A stretch of DNA of 64,000 nt from Oceanirhabdus seepicola. Lineage in GTDB: Bacteria > Bacillota > Clostridia > Clostridiales > Clostridiaceae. Below, in pieces: positions 1 through 7,884 of the stretch. A program made the position numbers and the translations under genes. Numbering within the stretch: the stretch's first letter is position 1; the number at the start of each line of letters is the position of its first letter. The DNA lies in contig NZ_JAGSOJ010000005.1 of assembly GCF_023684385.1 (NCBI RefSeq), positions 1-64,000 on the forward strand. Direction: 5' to 3'. The notes beneath the pieces were generated by a model, which was not told where the DNA came from, made no database searches, and saw only the letters and a list, made by a program, of their open reading frames with translations.

Positions 1-215
<215 letters not shown>

Positions 216-295
216 AAAAGTTTTTTTCCCAAGCTAGTACTTGCTTGCTTATTACCTGTGTGTTTCTTTTATATCTCATGGAATTTAAGGCTTGC

Positions 296-400
296 ATTAT
301 ACAAATAATACAAATTTCCTTTACTCTGTTTAATTTTCAATGAACATCCATCGCCTTGAAGCGACTTCCTTATTGTATCACTAGACATTTTTCATGTCAA
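296..400 (-). promoter_or_regulatory. rRNA operon promoter region
   Basis: On the minus strand TTGACA (395-400) is followed after exactly 17 nt by TACAAT (372-377), a strong sigma-A promoter about 150 nt upstream of 16S. A second TATAAT lies at 296-301 with no good -35 and may be a weaker downstream promoter, since tandem promoters are common for rRNA operons. The rest of 216-609 is leader and AT-rich upstream sequence without a gene. It includes an A/T-tract hairpin at 399-425 that overlaps the -35 region. Confidence 0.75.
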
Positions 401-609
401 CACTTTTTTTGAAGTGTTTTTTTGTGATTCATCATCGCTCTGTTGCAGCGACAAGTAATATCTTATCACTTTATTTATCCTTATAATTAGATAAAAATAT
501 CTATTTTTCACGATTATCACTTAAATATTAAGTATATCTGTAAATTACTTTGTTTTTCTTGTAATGATACACTAGGAAAAGTGTTTTTTAACTGATTCAT
601 ATATAATTG

Positions 610-649
610 TCTATATACAAAAGAAGCAGCTTTCTTTAAGCCACTTCTT
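610..649 (-). terminator. Terminator downstream of murD
   Basis: The minus-strand hairpin has a 12-bp stem (arms 638-649 and 621-632, including two G-U pairs) followed by a T-rich run at 610-620. It lies just after the murD stop codon and separates murD from the rRNA operon. Confidence 0.75.
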
Positions 650-665
650 ATATTATATAACTAAA

Positions 666-2051
666 TTATTCGTTTATATTATTAACTAATTCTTTGAATC
701 TTCTCCCCCTCAAAACAAAGTTAGGAAACATATCAAAACTAGCGCATGCCGGAGACAAATATACCACATCCCCCTCTTCAGCTATTTTCTTAGCCATTTC
801 AACAGTGTCTTCAAAAGTCTTTACTTCATATATAGGAATATTTTTTCCTCTAACAGCCATTTCTTTTTCAAATTCAACTCTTATTTTATCCTTTGTTAAC
901 CCTACCAATATAAGTTCTTTTATATATTCAAATCCTTCTTTTGCTAAAGTATCAAAAGGGATATTTTTATCATATCCTCCAGCTATTAAGATAATAGGTC
1001 TATTAAAACCTTTTAGTCCAGCTATTGTCCTAGTTGGACTTGAGGCTATAGAATCATTATAGTATTTAACCCCATTAACATCACGTATAAATTCACATCT
1101 ATGCTCAACACCAGTAAACGAACTAGCTATTTTCTTCAAAGTTTCTATAGATACTTCACCTCTTGTTGCACAAAACGCAGCAAGGATATTATCTACATTA
1201 TGCATTCCTATTAATTTAATATCTTCTTTGTCACAAACAAATTGTCCATATAAATACAACTTACCATCCTTATAATATGCACCATTCTTAAGTTCTCTAT
1301 TTAATGAAAACTTTGATACTGCACCTTTGGCTTCTTTTTCAAACGAGTTAGTAATATCATTTTCCCTATTTACAACTAATAAATCGCTATTTCTTTGATA
1401 TAAGAATATATTTTTTTTCGCATCAATGTATTCATCCATATCCTTGTGAATATCTAAATGATTTGGACTAAGATTTGTTATTACTGCTACATCTACAGCT
1501 TGTTTCATGCTTATTAATTGAAAACTTGATAATTCTAACACAACTTTATGATCCTTTTCCATCTCATCAAGCTTATCAAATAAAGGTGTTCCTATGTTTC
1601 CACCTACCCAAGTTCTATAACCTTCTTCTTTAAAGATTTCATATATTATAGAAGTAGTTGTTGTTTTACCATCACTCCCTGTTACCGCAAATATCTTGGC
1701 AGGACAGTATTTAACAAACTCCTCCATTTCCGAAGTTATTATTGCCCCTTCTTCTCTACATCTAACTAAATACTGATTATCTGGCATCATTGAAGGTGTT
1801 CTATAAACAATATCAAATCCTATTAATCCTTCTAGATAATCATCTCCTAAACATAATTTGACTCCAAGTTTATCAAACTCTTGTAATAATTCCACTGGAA
1901 TATCATCATATTTCTTTTTGTCAAACGCAGTTATCTTACAACCATATTCTGCAAGTTTTTTTATTAATGGTATATTACTTACTCCTATACCTACAACAGC
2001 AATTTTTTTCCCATTAATATTTTCTTTAAATTCTTTAAAATTCATAGTCAT
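666..2051 (-). CDS. murD: UDP-N-acetylmuramoyl-L-alanine:D-glutamate ligase MurD
   Basis: This cytoplasmic Mur ligase adds D-glutamate to UDP-MurNAc-L-Ala with ATP in peptidoglycan precursor synthesis. The 461-residue length is typical. The N-terminal Rossmann-like UDP-binding part holds VVGIGVSNIPLIKKL. The central ATPase part has the Mur P-loop TGSDGKTTTTS near residue 125, and ELSSFQL and NLSPNHLD follow. The C-terminal ligand-binding part has HRCEF and YNDSIASSPTRT. The first ATG is chosen because AGGGTGG lies 7 nt upstream; a second in-frame ATG two codons later is less well placed. It is a single gene between its own terminator and a long non-coding stretch. The murC gene is about 41 kb away on the other strand. 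Confidence 0.96.
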   Translation of the reverse strand: MTMNFKEFKENINGKKIAVVGIGVSNIPLIKKLAEYGCKITAFDKKKYDDIPVELLQEFDKLGVKLCLGDDYLEGLIGFDIVYRTPSMMPDNQYLVRCREEGAIITSEMEEFVKYCPAKIFAVTGSDGKTTTTSIIYEIFKEEGYRTWVGGNIGTPLFDKLDEMEKDHKVVLELSSFQLISMKQAVDVAVITNLSPNHLDIHKDMDEYIDAKKNIFLYQRNSDLLVVNRENDITNSFEKEAKGAVSKFSLNRELKNGAYYKDGKLYLYGQFVCDKEDIKLIGMHNVDNILAAFCATRGEVSIETLKKIASSFTGVEHRCEFIRDVNGVKYYNDSIASSPTRTIAGLKGFNRPIILIAGGYDKNIPFDTLAKEGFEYIKELILVGLTKDKIRVEFEKEMAVRGKNIPIYEVKTFEDTVEMAKKIAEEGDVVYLSPACASFDMFPNFVLRGRRFKELVNNINE

Positions 2052-2231
2052 ATTACTACCACCCTAATTTAAAGTTAATAACGAAGAATTGATTTTCATT
2101 CATTATATTAAATTATAACATCTAATAAAGTTTCTGTAAAAATTATAATATGTTATAATTCGATTTTCCCAAACGTTTTTTATTCTAAAATTAATAATGA
2201 GATTACCGTAACTCAAGTTGAATTATTTTAA

Positions 2232-2265
2232 AATACTGAAAATAAAGACTTTTATTTTCAGTATT
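2232..2265. other. Perfect 15-bp palindrome upstream of murD
   Basis: Arms AATACTGAAAATAAA (2232-2246) and TTTATTTTCAGTATT (2251-2265) pair perfectly around a 4-nt loop. No U-run follows on either strand, so it is not a clear terminator. It sits between murD and the small RNA candidate, and its role is unknown. Confidence 0.5.
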
Positions 2266-2291
2266 GATTTAGCACCCCTTTGGTGGTATAC

Positions 2292-2320
2292 TTCTATTCG
2301 TGCCGTAAAAAAGATATAAT
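2292..2320 (+). promoter_or_regulatory. Putative promoter of the small RNA at 2326
   Basis: A perfect TATAAT (2315-2320) lies 17 nt after a weak -35 (TTCTAT, 2292-2297). Initiation would fall near 2326, immediately before the first CCCC motif. The poor -35 suggests either low basal activity or an activator. Confidence 0.45.
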
Positions 2321-2325
2321 TAATT

Positions 2326-2426
2326 CCCCAAATAGGTTAATCACTGACATATCCCCATTATGTCATATTAAATATCCCCATGATTAACCCCTTAATTGAC
2401 CGGACTAGTTTCCGGTTTTATTTTTA
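2326..2426 (+). ncRNA. Candidate C-rich regulatory small RNA
   Basis: About 100 nt lie between a consensus -10 and a strong intrinsic terminator. Four CCCC motifs occur at 2326-2329, 2353-2356, 2376-2379 and 2388-2391. One is the loop of a perfect 6-bp hairpin (GACATA 2346-2351, loop TCCCCAT, TATGTC 2359-2364). That hairpin is nested in a perfect 9-bp stem (GGTTAATCA 2335-2343 with TGATTAACC 2381-2389). The terminator stem ACCGGA/TCCGGT (2399-2404, 2411-2416) is followed by a T-run to 2425. No open reading frame of note is present. C-rich unpaired motifs are how Gram-positive sRNAs such as RoxS/RsaE bind Shine-Dalgarno sequences. I infer the same mode here but do not recognise the RNA family. 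Confidence 0.5.
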
Positions 2427-2435
2427 CAACACACT

Positions 2436-2466
2436 AAAAAGTCACTATGCGTAGTGGCTTTTTTTG
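2436..2466. terminator. Second terminator hairpin, possibly bidirectional
   Basis: GTCACTA (2441-2447), loop TGCG and TAGTGGC (2452-2458) form a hairpin followed on the plus strand by seven T residues. On the minus strand it is followed by a short T-run. It would back up the small RNA terminator 20 nt upstream. A further perfect 12-bp palindrome lies at 2490-2517 without a U-run. Confidence 0.5.
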
Positions 2467-2549
2467 TTCTTTAGAACAAAATCAGTTCACAATATTTTAT
2501 CTGGGATAAAATATTGCATTAAGAAAACACATTCATTAATTTCTATAAC

Positions 2550-2577
2550 ATAAAAAAAGCCACTGATTTCAGTGGCT
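2550..2577 (-). terminator. Terminator, probably of glyS
   Basis: On the minus strand AGCCACTGA and TCAGTGGCT pair (2558-2577) and are followed by TTTTTTTAT. It lies about 215 nt beyond the glyS stop codon. The intervening sequence is a palindromic repeat that seems to have inserted between gene and terminator. Confidence 0.6.
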
Positions 2578-2759
2578 CAGGCTGTTGAAAAAGCCCAATC
2601 TCATCGTCACTAAGACTCGCTGTGCTGCTCGAGTACTATTTGTACACTCCGCTGCTCGCTCCTCTTGTTCCTTGACCTTGGGCTTTTTCAACGCCTGAAA
2701 TTCTTAAGACAGAAAACAGAGTGAAAACAATATATTGTAACTTTGTCAACAAACTCTGA
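2577..2759. repeat. Palindromic interspersed repeat, family 2 (full copy)
   Basis: Inverted repeats of about 20 bp, TCAGGC plus GTTGAAAAAGCCCAA and its complement, bound a 118-bp core (2577-2697). A tail rich in A and T follows and includes ACAATATATTGT. The tail and the right arm recur at 12431-12503 in the other orientation. The unit has no coding potential. It is flanked by near-identical 16-bp direct repeats, CACTGATTTCAGTGGC (2561-2576) and CACTGATTTCAGCGGC (2760-2775), which could be a target duplication. It resembles a non-autonomous element, but no transposase is visible. Confidence 0.6.
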
Positions 2760-2791
2760 CACTGATTTCAGCGGCGTTCTTGTTTTACTTA

Positions 2792-4180
2792 TTAAAATTC
2801 AATTTTCTCTTCAATAAACTTAACTAATTCATCTATACTCAATCTTGTTTGTTCCATTGTATCTCTATCTCTTATAGTAACAGCGTTATCTTCAAGAGTA
2901 TCGAAGTCTACAGTAATACAGTAAGGTGTTCCAATTTCATCTTGTCTTCTATATCTCTTACCAATACTTCCAGTGACATCAAAGTCAATGTTGAACTTCT
3001 TACTTAACACTGCATACACTTCTTCAGCTTTTTCTGAAAGTTTCTTTGATAAAGGTAATACTGCAGCTTTAAATGGTGCTAATGCTGGGTGGAATCTCAT
3101 TACTGTTCTTGTATCTTTTTCAAGTTCTTCCTCATCATAAGCATCAACTAAGAATGCTAAAGCAACTCTATCAGCTCCTAATGATGGTTCTATACAGTAT
3201 GGTACATATTTCTCATTAGTTGTTGGATCAAGATATGACATATCAGTTCCTGAATGCTCAGCATGTTTTTTAAGGTCATAATCTGTTCTATCAGCAATAC
3301 CCCAAAGTTCTCCCCATCCAAATGGGAATAAGTACTCAATATCTGTTGTTGCATTACTATAGAATGATAATTCTTCTTCTCCATGATCTCTATATCTTAA
3401 GTTATCATCTTTCATACCTAAATTTTTCAAGAAGTTAATACAATAGTTCTTCCAGTAACCAAACCATTCTAAATCCTCACCTAGTTTACAGAAGAATTCT
3501 AATTCCATCTGTTCAAATTCTCTTATTCTAAATATGAAGTTACCAGGAGTAATCTCATTTCTAAATGATTTACCTATTTGAGCAATACCAAATGGAACTT
3601 TCTTTCTAGTAGTTCTTTGCACTGCTTTAAAGTTTACGAATATCCCTTGTGCAGTTTCTGGTCTTAAATATATTTCATTTTGTGAATCTTCAGTTATACC
3701 TTGGAATGTTTTAAACATAAGGTTAAACTTTCTTATGTCAGTGAAATTCAATTTTCCACATTTAGGACATACTATTCCATGTTCCTCAATATAACTTTTA
3801 TACTCCTCATCGCTCCAGCCATCAGCGACTGCAACCTCTGCACCTTGTTCAGTCATATAATCCTCTACTAATTTATCTGCTCTGTATCTAGTTTTACACT
3901 CTTTGCAATCCATTAATGGATCTGAAAATCCACCTAAGTGTCCTGATGCATGCCACACTTGTGGATTCATAAGAATTGCACAATCTAACCCAACATTATA
4001 AGGACTTTCTTGAACGAATTTCTTCCACCAAGCTTTTTTTACATTATTCTTAAATTCTACTCCTAATGGGCCATAATCCCACGAGTTAGCTAATCCTCCA
4101 TATATATCTGACCCAGGGAAGACAAATCCTCTGTTTTTACATAAAGCAACTATCTTATCCATTGTTTTTTCTACTGCCAT
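2792..4180 (-). CDS. glyS: Glycyl-tRNA synthetase, single-chain (dimeric) type
   Basis: This enzyme charges tRNA-Gly with glycine. The sequence is the alpha2 type (class II, one chain of about 462 residues), not the GlyQ/GlyS tetramer. FPGSDIYGGLANSWDYGPLG near the N-terminus, the RPETAQGIF motif, FRNEITPGNFIFRIREFEQME and a C-terminal anticodon-binding domain support this. CxxC pairs (CKEC, CPKC) suggest a zinc-binding insertion. I place the start at the ATG of MAVEKTMDKIVALC, where homologues begin, rather than at an in-frame ATG 45 nt upstream that lies inside the Shine-Dalgarno and has none of its own. The gene is controlled by a T-box leader. A repeat is inserted between the leader and the gene. 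Confidence 0.95.
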   Translation of the reverse strand: MAVEKTMDKIVALCKNRGFVFPGSDIYGGLANSWDYGPLGVEFKNNVKKAWWKKFVQESPYNVGLDCAILMNPQVWHASGHLGGFSDPLMDCKECKTRYRADKLVEDYMTEQGAEVAVADGWSDEEYKSYIEEHGIVCPKCGKLNFTDIRKFNLMFKTFQGITEDSQNEIYLRPETAQGIFVNFKAVQRTTRKKVPFGIAQIGKSFRNEITPGNFIFRIREFEQMELEFFCKLGEDLEWFGYWKNYCINFLKNLGMKDDNLRYRDHGEEELSFYSNATTDIEYLFPFGWGELWGIADRTDYDLKKHAEHSGTDMSYLDPTTNEKYVPYCIEPSLGADRVALAFLVDAYDEEELEKDTRTVMRFHPALAPFKAAVLPLSKKLSEKAEEVYAVLSKKFNIDFDVTGSIGKRYRRQDEIGTPYCITVDFDTLEDNAVTIRDRDTMEQTRLSIDELVKFIEEKIEF

Positions 4181-4187
4181 TTCACAC

Positions 4188-4223
4188 CCGTTATATATAA
4201 ATATAACGGTTTTCACCTCCTCC
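4188..4223 (-). promoter_or_regulatory. glyS ribosome-binding site followed by a hairpin
   Basis: On the minus strand the Shine-Dalgarno GGAGGAGGTG (4223-4214) lies about 33 nt before the start codon, too far for normal use. The gap holds a perfect 9-bp hairpin, CCGTTATAT and ATATAACGG with a 4-nt loop (4209-4188). If the hairpin forms, the Shine-Dalgarno is brought to a workable distance from ATG at 4180. This is seen directly; the effect on translation is inferred. Confidence 0.55.
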
Positions 4224-4259
4224 ATTGAATTATATATATTTATTCTTTACGAAATAACT

Positions 4260-4421
4260 AAGGCATATGAAAATAAATAACAAGTCAAAGATGCGACGGA
4301 TATTTTGCGGCATGCAAAGAGTTGGGTTCCGCTGATAGTTACTCTATCAGTGGGTTCCAAGGATGAAGTATGCCACAAAATAGACTAGCATACTGACTAG
4401 TTATTTGTTTGAATATGCTTA
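4260..4421. repeat. MITE-like palindromic repeat, family 1 (complete copy)
   Basis: The ends are imperfect inverted repeats: AGGCATATGAAAATAAATAA at the left and the complement of a closely related sequence at the right (TTATTTGTTTGAATATGCTT). Inside is a second inverted structure around CTGATAGTTACTCTATCAG. Other copies or half copies occur at 12504-12547, 18846-18906, 56030-56186 and 57428-57485. There is no coding potential. It lies inside the glyS transcript between the T-box terminator and the coding sequence, so glyS mRNA must carry it. Confidence 0.7.
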
Positions 4422-4429
4422 AATAAAAA

Positions 4430-4616
4430 CAAAAAAGCCCCATACCTCAAAGGGACGATTTCAAACCGCGGTTCCACCCTTTTTGGCATAAGCCCATCTT
4501 TATTATCTCACTCAAAAGCGCCATTCATATTTTAGTTATAACTGTTTACACCACCCACAGTCTCTCTACAATAACGTCCAATACTACTCCTCTTTATCAA
4601 AGTGCCATATTCAATT
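4430..4616 (-). promoter_or_regulatory. T-box leader of glyS (glycine-specific)
   Basis: The minus strand holds the T-box signature AGGGTGGAACCGCGG (about 4485-4465). It is followed by a terminator whose GTCCC and GGGGC arms precede TTTTTTG (to about 4432). Upstream are the AGAGAG-like and GGGTGGTGTAAAC Stem I elements, then GAATGGCGCTTTTGAG, where GGC is a glycine codon in the specifier position. Uncharged tRNA-Gly should pair with the specifier and the T-box bulge, favour the antiterminator and allow glyS transcription. Confidence 0.93.
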
Positions 4617-4622
4617 TATTAT

Positions 4623-4651
4623 ATTCTACCAAAAACCATATAAGTAATCAA
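4623..4651 (-). promoter_or_regulatory. Promoter of the glyS T-box transcript
   Basis: TTGATT (4646-4651), a 17-nt spacer and TAGAAT (4623-4628) on the minus strand place the transcription start near 4616, at the base of Stem I of the T-box. Confidence 0.65.
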
Positions 4652-4660
4652 CTTTTTTTA

Positions 4661-4690
4661 TGAGGAATTGAGATTTTTCTCAATTCCTCA
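4661..4690. other. Perfect 13-bp hairpin after lysS
   Basis: TGAGGAATTGAGA (4661-4673) and TCTCAATTCCTCA (4678-4690) pair perfectly. It lies 13 nt after the lysS stop codon. In the minus-strand direction it is followed by A rather than U residues, so it is an atypical terminator or an mRNA 3'-end stabiliser. Confidence 0.5.
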
Positions 4691-4702
4691 TTAGTATCAT
4701 TA

Positions 4703-6211
4703 TTATTTATTAGCTGGTTTCATTGTTGGGAATATTATAACGTCTCTTATTGACTGACTGTCAGTTAAGAACATAACAAGTCTATCAATACCAATTCCAA
4801 GACCACCAGTTGGAGGCATTCCAACTTCTAAAGCATACATGAAGTCTTCATCTAACATGTAAGCTTCATCATCTCCAAGCTCTCTCTCTTTATTCTGTTG
4901 CTCAAATCTCTGTCTTTGAACTATTGGATCATTTAGCTCTGAATAAGCATTACATAATTCTTTACCACACACGAATCCTTCAAATCTTTCAGTTAACTCT
5001 TCATTTCCTCTTTTCTTCTTAGTCAATGGAGATATTTCAACTGGGTAATCTGTAATAAATGTAGGTTGAATTAATCTTTCCTCAGCAAATTCTTCGAAGA
5101 AAGCATTTAATATCTCACCTTTTGTACATAAGTTCAAGTCTTTTTTCATTTCAACATTACGTTCTTTAGCCGCTGCTCTAGCTTCTTCATGACTATTCAT
5201 TGCCATAAAGTCTACTCCACAACTTTCTTTTACAGCATCAGCCATTGTTATTCTTTTCCAAGGCGGAGCAAACTCTATTTCATTTCCATCGTAAGTTACT
5301 TTCGTTGTACCATTAATTTTTTTACAAACTTCTGCAACCATATTTTCTGTGATATCCATCATATCATTATAATCTGCAAAAGCTTCATAAAGTTCAATAG
5401 CAGTAAATTCTGGATTATGACTTTGGTCAATTCCTTCATTTCTAAAATTCTTTCCAATTTCGTAAACCTTATCAAATCCCGAAACTATACATCTCTTTAA
5501 GTATAACTCAGTAGCTATTCTTAAATACATATCGATATCTAAAGAATTATGATGAGTTATAAACGGTCTAGCTGCAGCTCCACCAGCTATTGGAGATAAT
5601 GACGGAGTCTCAACTTCCATATATCCTCTATTGTTAAGGAAATCTCTAATACCAGTTATAACAGCTGATCTCTTAGCTATTGTTTCTCTTACCTTAGTGT
5701 TCATAATCATATCCACTTCTCTATGTCTATATCTTAAATCAGGGTCTTTTAATCCGTGGAATTTCTCAGGTAATGGTCTGATAGATTTCGATATAAGTTC
5801 AAACTCTCTTACTTTAATAGATACTTCACCCATTTTAGTTTTGAACACTTCACCTTTTGCCCAAATAAAATCACCTATGTTAAATCCTTTGAAATCTTTA
5901 AGCTTATCTTCACCTACGTTATCTATTTTAACAAACAATTGAATTCTGTCAGATTTATCAAGTATGTCAGCAAAAACTACTTTTCCTTGCCCTCTCTTAG
6001 ACATAAGTCTTCCTGCTAATGTTACTTCTTTACCTTCAATCTCTTCAAAGTTATCTTTAATTTGCTTAGAATCAAATTCAACATTAACTTTGTATACATC
6101 GAAAGGATCTCTTCCTTCTTCTTGCAAGGTTTTAAGCTTTTCAACTCTTTGCATCATTTGTTCATTTAAGTTTAATTCATTTTCTATTGCTACCTGTCTT
6201 TCATCTGACAT
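4703..6211 (-). CDS. lysS: Lysyl-tRNA synthetase, class II
   Basis: It charges tRNA-Lys with lysine. The protein has 502 residues, the usual length. An N-terminal OB-fold anticodon-binding domain (about residues 65-150, VTLAGRLMSKRGQGKVVFADI) is followed by the class II catalytic core. The core has motif 2 (FRNEGIDQSHNPEFT) and motif 3 (GLGIGIDRLVMFLTDSQSIRDVI) close to the C-terminus. It follows greA with an 18-nt gap and is probably co-transcribed with it. In Bacillus lysS also lies next to dusB and the rRNA operon. No T-box is seen in front of lysS. Confidence 0.97.
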   Translation of the reverse strand: MSDERQVAIENELNLNEQMMQRVEKLKTLQEEGRDPFDVYKVNVEFDSKQIKDNFEEIEGKEVTLAGRLMSKRGQGKVVFADILDKSDRIQLFVKIDNVGEDKLKDFKGFNIGDFIWAKGEVFKTKMGEVSIKVREFELISKSIRPLPEKFHGLKDPDLRYRHREVDMIMNTKVRETIAKRSAVITGIRDFLNNRGYMEVETPSLSPIAGGAAARPFITHHNSLDIDMYLRIATELYLKRCIVSGFDKVYEIGKNFRNEGIDQSHNPEFTAIELYEAFADYNDMMDITENMVAEVCKKINGTTKVTYDGNEIEFAPPWKRITMADAVKESCGVDFMAMNSHEEARAAAKERNVEMKKDLNLCTKGEILNAFFEEFAEERLIQPTFITDYPVEISPLTKKKRGNEELTERFEGFVCGKELCNAYSELNDPIVQRQRFEQQNKERELGDDEAYMLDEDFMYALEVGMPPTGGLGIGIDRLVMFLTDSQSIRDVIIFPTMKPANK

Positions 6212-6229
6212 ATTTCTTCCTCCTAATCA

Positions 6230-6709
6230 TTATCTTGTGATTTCAAGTATCTCGTATTTACTTATTCCATCCGGTATAGGTACTTCAATTGTCTCTCCAA
6301 CTCTTTTACCCATCAACGCTTCACCTACTGGAGATTCATTAGATATTTTATATTCCATTGGATCAGCTTCAGTAGAACCAACAATTTTAAATATTACTTC
6401 TTCATCAAAATCATAATCTTTAACCTTAACTTTACATCCCATATTTACAGTTTCATTATCAATTTGAGATTCATCTATAATAACAGCATTTCTTAACATA
6501 GCCTCTAATTGAGCTATTTTCCCCTCAACAAACGCTTGATCATTCTTAGCTTCATCATATTCTGCATTTTCACTTAAATCACCGAAAGATAATGCTATTT
6601 TAATTTTTTCAGTAACTTCTTTTCTCTTAACGGTTTTATAATATTCTACTTCATCTTCAAGCTTTTTAACTCCCTCAGGAGTCATATAATATTTTTTGTG
6701 CTGATTCAT
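6230..6709 (-). CDS. greA: Transcription elongation factor GreA
   Basis: GreA binds the RNA polymerase secondary channel and stimulates cleavage of backtracked RNA. The 159 residues are typical. The N-terminal coiled coil ends in the acidic tip GDLSENAEYDEAK, and the C-terminal FKBP-like domain contains SPVGEALMGKRVGE. A Shine-Dalgarno-like GGGGAGAAAG lies directly before the ATG. It is 188 nt downstream of dusB and 18 nt upstream of lysS, so it may have its own promoter and form a unit with lysS. Confidence 0.96.
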   Translation of the reverse strand: MNQHKKYYMTPEGVKKLEDEVEYYKTVKRKEVTEKIKIALSFGDLSENAEYDEAKNDQAFVEGKIAQLEAMLRNAVIIDESQIDNETVNMGCKVKVKDYDFDEEVIFKIVGSTEADPMEYKISNESPVGEALMGKRVGETIEVPIPDGISKYEILEITR

Positions 6710-6897
6710 TTCTTTCTCCCCTTCTCATTCCAGATTTATTTATTAGTACTATAATTCTATACAATTCATTATAAGTTTAATACTATATATTGATTTATTT
6801 TAACATATTTAATTCTATTTAATGGTTCATATTAATTTCTTAATATATAATTGCTTATTTTGATAATTATAAAACACACTAATTTTAATGTCAATAA

Positions 6898-7869
6898 TTA
6901 TTCAAATTTTTTCCTATAATCAAATAATATATTCATAACTTCATCAAAAGAACATGTTTTATTTATTTTTTCTTTAACATCTGTACATCCATGCAGTCCT
7001 TTTATATACCACATAGTATGTTTTCTCATGTCTCTGATTGCCTTATCTTCTCCTAAATACTTAACAGCTAATTTATAGTGCTTCATTATCATTTCAATTA
7101 TTTCGAATTGATTGGGTTTTGTGATTGGTTTCTCTTTTAAATAGTCATTTATCTGCTTAAATAACCAAGGATTTCCCTTTATTCCTCTAGCTAACATAAT
7201 ACCATCACAGTTAGTAACCTCTTTAATCTTCATAGCATCCTCAACTGTAAATACATCTCCATTAGCAATAACAGGTATACTAACCGCTTTCTTCACATCA
7301 CCAATATAATCCCAATTTGCTTTTCCTTCGTACATTTGCTCTCTAGTTCTTCCATGAACTGCCACAGCATCAACACCTGCATCTTCTAGCACCTTAGCAA
7401 ATTCAACACAGTTAATATTTTCCGAATCAAATCCTAATCTAAATTTTGCAGTAACAGGCTTTGCAGATACAGCTTTCATTCTTCTCACAATTTCTGCTGC
7501 AACTTTAGGCTCCTTCATAAGGGCTGAACCTTCACCATTTTTAACTACCTTTTTAACAGGACATCCCATATTTATATCAACAATAGCAAAATCATCATTA
7601 TCATTTATATGTTTCTCACATGCCTCTGCCATAAAAACAGGATCTCTTCCGAAAATTTGAATAGCAGCAGGAGATTCCTTCTTACTAATCATCATCAATT
7701 TCTCAGTATTTTCACTATTATAATGCAATCCCTTTGAGCTTACCATTTCCGTGTATGTTAACCCACATCCGCACTCTACACATATCTCTCTATAAGCTAT
7801 ATCAGTTACCCCAGCCATAGGAGCCAACAAAACCTCATTTTCAACTTCAAAACTTCCTATCTTAATCAT
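6898..7869 (-). CDS. dusB: tRNA-dihydrouridine synthase DusB
   Basis: This FMN-dependent enzyme reduces uridines in the tRNA D-loop to dihydrouridine. The 323 residues start with the TIM-barrel strand VLLAPMAGVTDIAYR. The catalytic cysteine lies in NMGCPVKKVVKNGEGSALM, and the FMN and tRNA-binding motifs VHGRTREQMYEG and NGDVF are present. It lies 15 nt after coaX and is probably co-transcribed with it. Bacillus has the same dusB-lysS neighbourhood. Confidence 0.95.
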   Translation of the reverse strand: MIKIGSFEVENEVLLAPMAGVTDIAYREICVECGCGLTYTEMVSSKGLHYNSENTEKLMMISKKESPAAIQIFGRDPVFMAEACEKHINDNDDFAIVDINMGCPVKKVVKNGEGSALMKEPKVAAEIVRRMKAVSAKPVTAKFRLGFDSENINCVEFAKVLEDAGVDAVAVHGRTREQMYEGKANWDYIGDVKKAVSIPVIANGDVFTVEDAMKIKEVTNCDGIMLARGIKGNPWLFKQINDYLKEKPITKPNQFEIIEMIMKHYKLAVKYLGEDKAIRDMRKHTMWYIKGLHGCTDVKEKINKTCSFDEVMNILFDYRKKFE

Positions 7870-7884
7870 TCTTTATCTTTTCAC

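Noticed and set aside
4661..4690. Standard intrinsic terminator after lysS
   Set aside because: The stem is perfect but no U-run follows in the direction of lysS transcription, so I list it only as a hairpin.
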